Assembly: GCA_034620365.1 (NCBI GenBank)
Contig: JAQGEQ010000263.1
Span: forward strand, 1,692,571 to 1,756,570
Direction of reading: 5' to 3'
Length of the DNA: 64,000 bases
DNA from: Pegea sp. RAD2-039
Taxonomy: Eukaryota > Chordata > Thaliacea > Salpida > Salpidae
Below the pieces are notes generated by a model. The model searched no databases and was not told the origin of the DNA. It was given only the letters and a program-made list of their open reading frames with translations. Positions 61,425-64,000 of this stretch are shown here, piece after piece. Numbering within the stretch: the stretch's first letter is position 1; each line of letters opens with the position of its first letter. The position numbers and the translations under genes were made by a program.

Positions 61425-64000
61425 GCTTATGCAATTGAGGTGGGAAAAAGCTCTTAGGAGATCAAACTATTCAATAAAGTTGATTAGAACTCGGATGAAG
61501 TTATCAAAGAAAGACTTTTCAGCCTCTCATGGATTTTCGAGGGGTATAAGTTGATTTAATCTTTTCAAAGTCGGTTCCATAAAAGTTTTTTTACAAGTGG
61601 ATTAATTTGAACAACAAAAGGTATGTTAATTATCATAAATTTTCTCTTTAGTTAAAAATTATTACGAAATTTATTTTAGACTCGATTTTGTAGCAAAAGT
61701 GATTAATTTAGTAAATAGATTTCATCAAGTGTTTCTGACATTTACCGTCTAATGTTATCCACGACATCGCGACCCATACATTGCATTCCTACCAAGCCCT
61801 TGCTGTCATGAAACATTTACCATCTTTGCCTAAAGTGGTCGCTTGCAAAATGCTCTTTACTTTCATTATTGCATTAAGAGTTGCCTGGTTGGTGACTGGC
61901 AGCCGGGTTATTTGGTTTCTGAGAAACAAATAAAATTTAATAACATTATTTAGTATTATTAAAAACCAATTATCAACTGTGTGTAATGATGTATGTGAGA
62001 TAAGAAATTGAAGGATTTTTGTAAATAGCAAAAAACAAAATTATTGAAAGTGGTACTTCAGGTAGTGAAGCTTATCAAATAAACAAGATTCTTTTCTGTT
62101 CTTAGATCTCAAATCACTATTAACGGTTGTTAATGAAACAAAAAGTACTATAATGTTACCATTCCAAAATCATTAGTTACTTTTCCAAAAATAATTGATG
62201 CAGCAAAAATTGTATTTTTACAAATGAGATACTTCATGTAGTAAACAAACTTGTTTCCAATCGTTAATGTTGCTCACTACAAGAAAACTATATCATGATT
62301 TGATTTACAAAATGAAAATTTTGAATAAAATATCTAGATCAATTTTTTAAGAATTTAACTCATTTCTTTAATTTAGGTTTTAATTATATTTATATAGGTT
62401 TTTTATTTTCTAACAGTTATTACATAGAAGGTAAATCTTACGTTCCTAGAGTCTTGAAAAGTCTTTAGAGCAAAGAGCAGCTTTGTAATGCAAGGCAGAT
62501 TTTTTTATTAGATATTTCGACAGTCTAAATGGAGATCGATTTTAGAGTCAGGGTTCTCAATAGCAGCTTCCATTGAGTCTTTAGAAAACTAAAGAAACGA
62601 AATTATCGATTAAACTCATAAGTTAGAAATTCAATTTCTAATGACAAAAAATATTGATAACACCACAGTTTTATCGTTTCTTTCTCATTCATACAAAGTT
62701 GCTAACAATTAGTTTAGAAAAGTAAAACTGGATAGTCAGCAGCATACAGAAACAAAGTTATTAACTAGTATAGATGTAAATTAAACACGCAGAAAGGCTG
62801 CTTCAGATTAATAATATTTAAATAACAGTCATAGCTCATAAGAGGTTTCAACAACAAATAAATTCTAAATTAAAAAGTTTATGTCGTGATCAGTGTTGAA
62901 ATAAATGATCAAAAAAATATGTTTATAATATTCTGCTGACATAAAATTATCAATTTAATATTGAACGATAGTTTTCATCAATAAACATTTCTAAATAAAA
63001 GATTTAAAATAAAAATATTTTTATATAAAATTATAATTGTCAATCAAAGGTTGCTTTAAAATCTGTTTATGTTTATTTAATGCTGTCTTTAATCCGAAAT
63101 TTTGGTTGAAAGAGATAAGGAAAAAAATTAATAAAAATAAATTATAATTAAGAGTAAGTTGAAGGTAATAGTTTTTGATCCATAATTTTCACTTAGAAAT
63201 GAAAAAGATCAGATTATTTATAATTAGAAGAATTATTCTTCTAAGTGTAGTTGCTTCAAATAAATTACAGAAAAATTTGATGCATGTGAAAACTATAGTT
63301 TTTAATTAAAGTGTTAAAAGCGTGTTTGTAAACACAATAAAGAAATTTAAAATTATTTTATTCGAATGAATAAATGTTTAACGAGTAATAAGTTTGTGAT
63401 TTCAAAATGAATAATCAATAAAACTTTATTTCCTTTTGAATTGTTGAATCATTTTATAAAATCAGTTTCTTGTAGAGATTTCGATTCACAAAAACATTTT
63501 TTCCTTGAAACTTTTTTCCATCAAATTTATCTAGAAGTTTTTTTAGCCTCAGAAATATTTAGAAAAAAAAACTTTTGTAATATCTTCCATACTTATTCTA
63601 TTTAACAAGGTAACGAATTAAGTAGGTCCTGATGCAAAAACATCTGAGATCTATAAAATAAAAGTTGAGTAGCATTATTACTAATCAAGTAATCATCTAC
63701 AAATTAGCCTAAAAGTCCAAGCAAATACGTTTTAGTATCATAGTTGAGCTCAATTTGGACTTCTGATCATTATGTTGGTCAAAAAGTAATTTTAGAGCAT
63801 GCAGTTTGCAAAAGCTACGCAAGTTGTTCATCAGTAAACATTTTCACAAAGAAATTCCATTTGAATAAAATCATAATATTTTTATTTTGTTTTACTATGA
63901 AGGCACTATAGTCTGCATCAACCTAATAAATTGATGTAACATAAGAAATTATAAAAAGATTTTAAAGTTTGGTATGACCTTCTTTAAAAATAGAGATTGT
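61425..64000. other. AT-rich intergenic region to the right edge, with one coding-like stretch
   Basis: At 61739-61933 one + frame reads SNVIHDIATHTLHSYQAL, then KHLPSLPKVVACKML and VAWLVTGSRVIWFLRNK before a TAA. Its base composition is richer in G/C than the flanks. A minus-strand frame (61789-62031) overlaps it. There is no splice context or recognised domain, so it is probably a mobile-element remnant. I see nothing supported from 62032 to 64000. Confidence 0.3.

Overview
The window is from an animal nuclear genome that is strongly AT-rich. Protein genes are sparse and interrupted by spliceosomal introns (GT-AG, plus one GC-AG). The recognisable products are metazoan: an ionotropic glutamate receptor, an OSTF1-type SH3/ankyrin protein and an SLC35D nucleotide-sugar transporter. 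Decayed CR1-like non-LTR retrotransposons are common. Every reconstructed gene with a visible start has a splice-acceptor-like tract shortly before its first coding exon, with no obvious coding exon upstream. That is what spliced-leader trans-splicing would give, and fits phyla such as rotifers, flatworms or cnidarians. I cannot name the species.

Layout: 1-844 holds the end of a gene entering from the left (+). 4125-8660 is the six-exon glutamate receptor (+). 11434-12101 is the intronless OSTF1 gene (-). 14.3-16.5 kb carries two 3' fragments of a CR1-like LINE. 18.3-18.9 kb is a GC-richer repeat. 23520-25898 is a six-exon gene (five coding exons) for an acidic protein I do not recognise, with a possible alternative last exon at 26.2 kb. 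30713-32358 is the five-exon SLC35D gene (-). 33.6-36.3 kb is a long LINE copy (-). 37-42 kb has isolated coding-like exons and a second LINE family. 44836-47579 is a three-exon gene for a small single-pass membrane protein, with a repeat copy in its second intron. 47.8-52.0 kb and 55.1-56.9 kb are two copies of a duplicated non-coding segment, one lacking about 2.4 kb. A coding-like stretch with weak resemblance to a paired domain lies at 54.96-55.16 kb. 56.9-61.4 kb is a nest of LINE remnants: one of family 2 (-), one of family 1 (+), and an inverted C-terminal piece of family 1.

The main genes are unrelated housekeeping or neuronal functions and do not form a pathway. Exon structures were built by hand by matching splice sites and phase. 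The total coding lengths of the glutamate receptor, the acidic protein, SLC35D and the small membrane protein are each an exact multiple of three. I found no CRISPR array, tRNA, rRNA or convincing novel multi-gene system. The items most worth following up are the small membrane protein, the acidic protein, the paired-like fragment, the unusual glutamate-receptor pore, the LINE structures and the possible trans-splicing.
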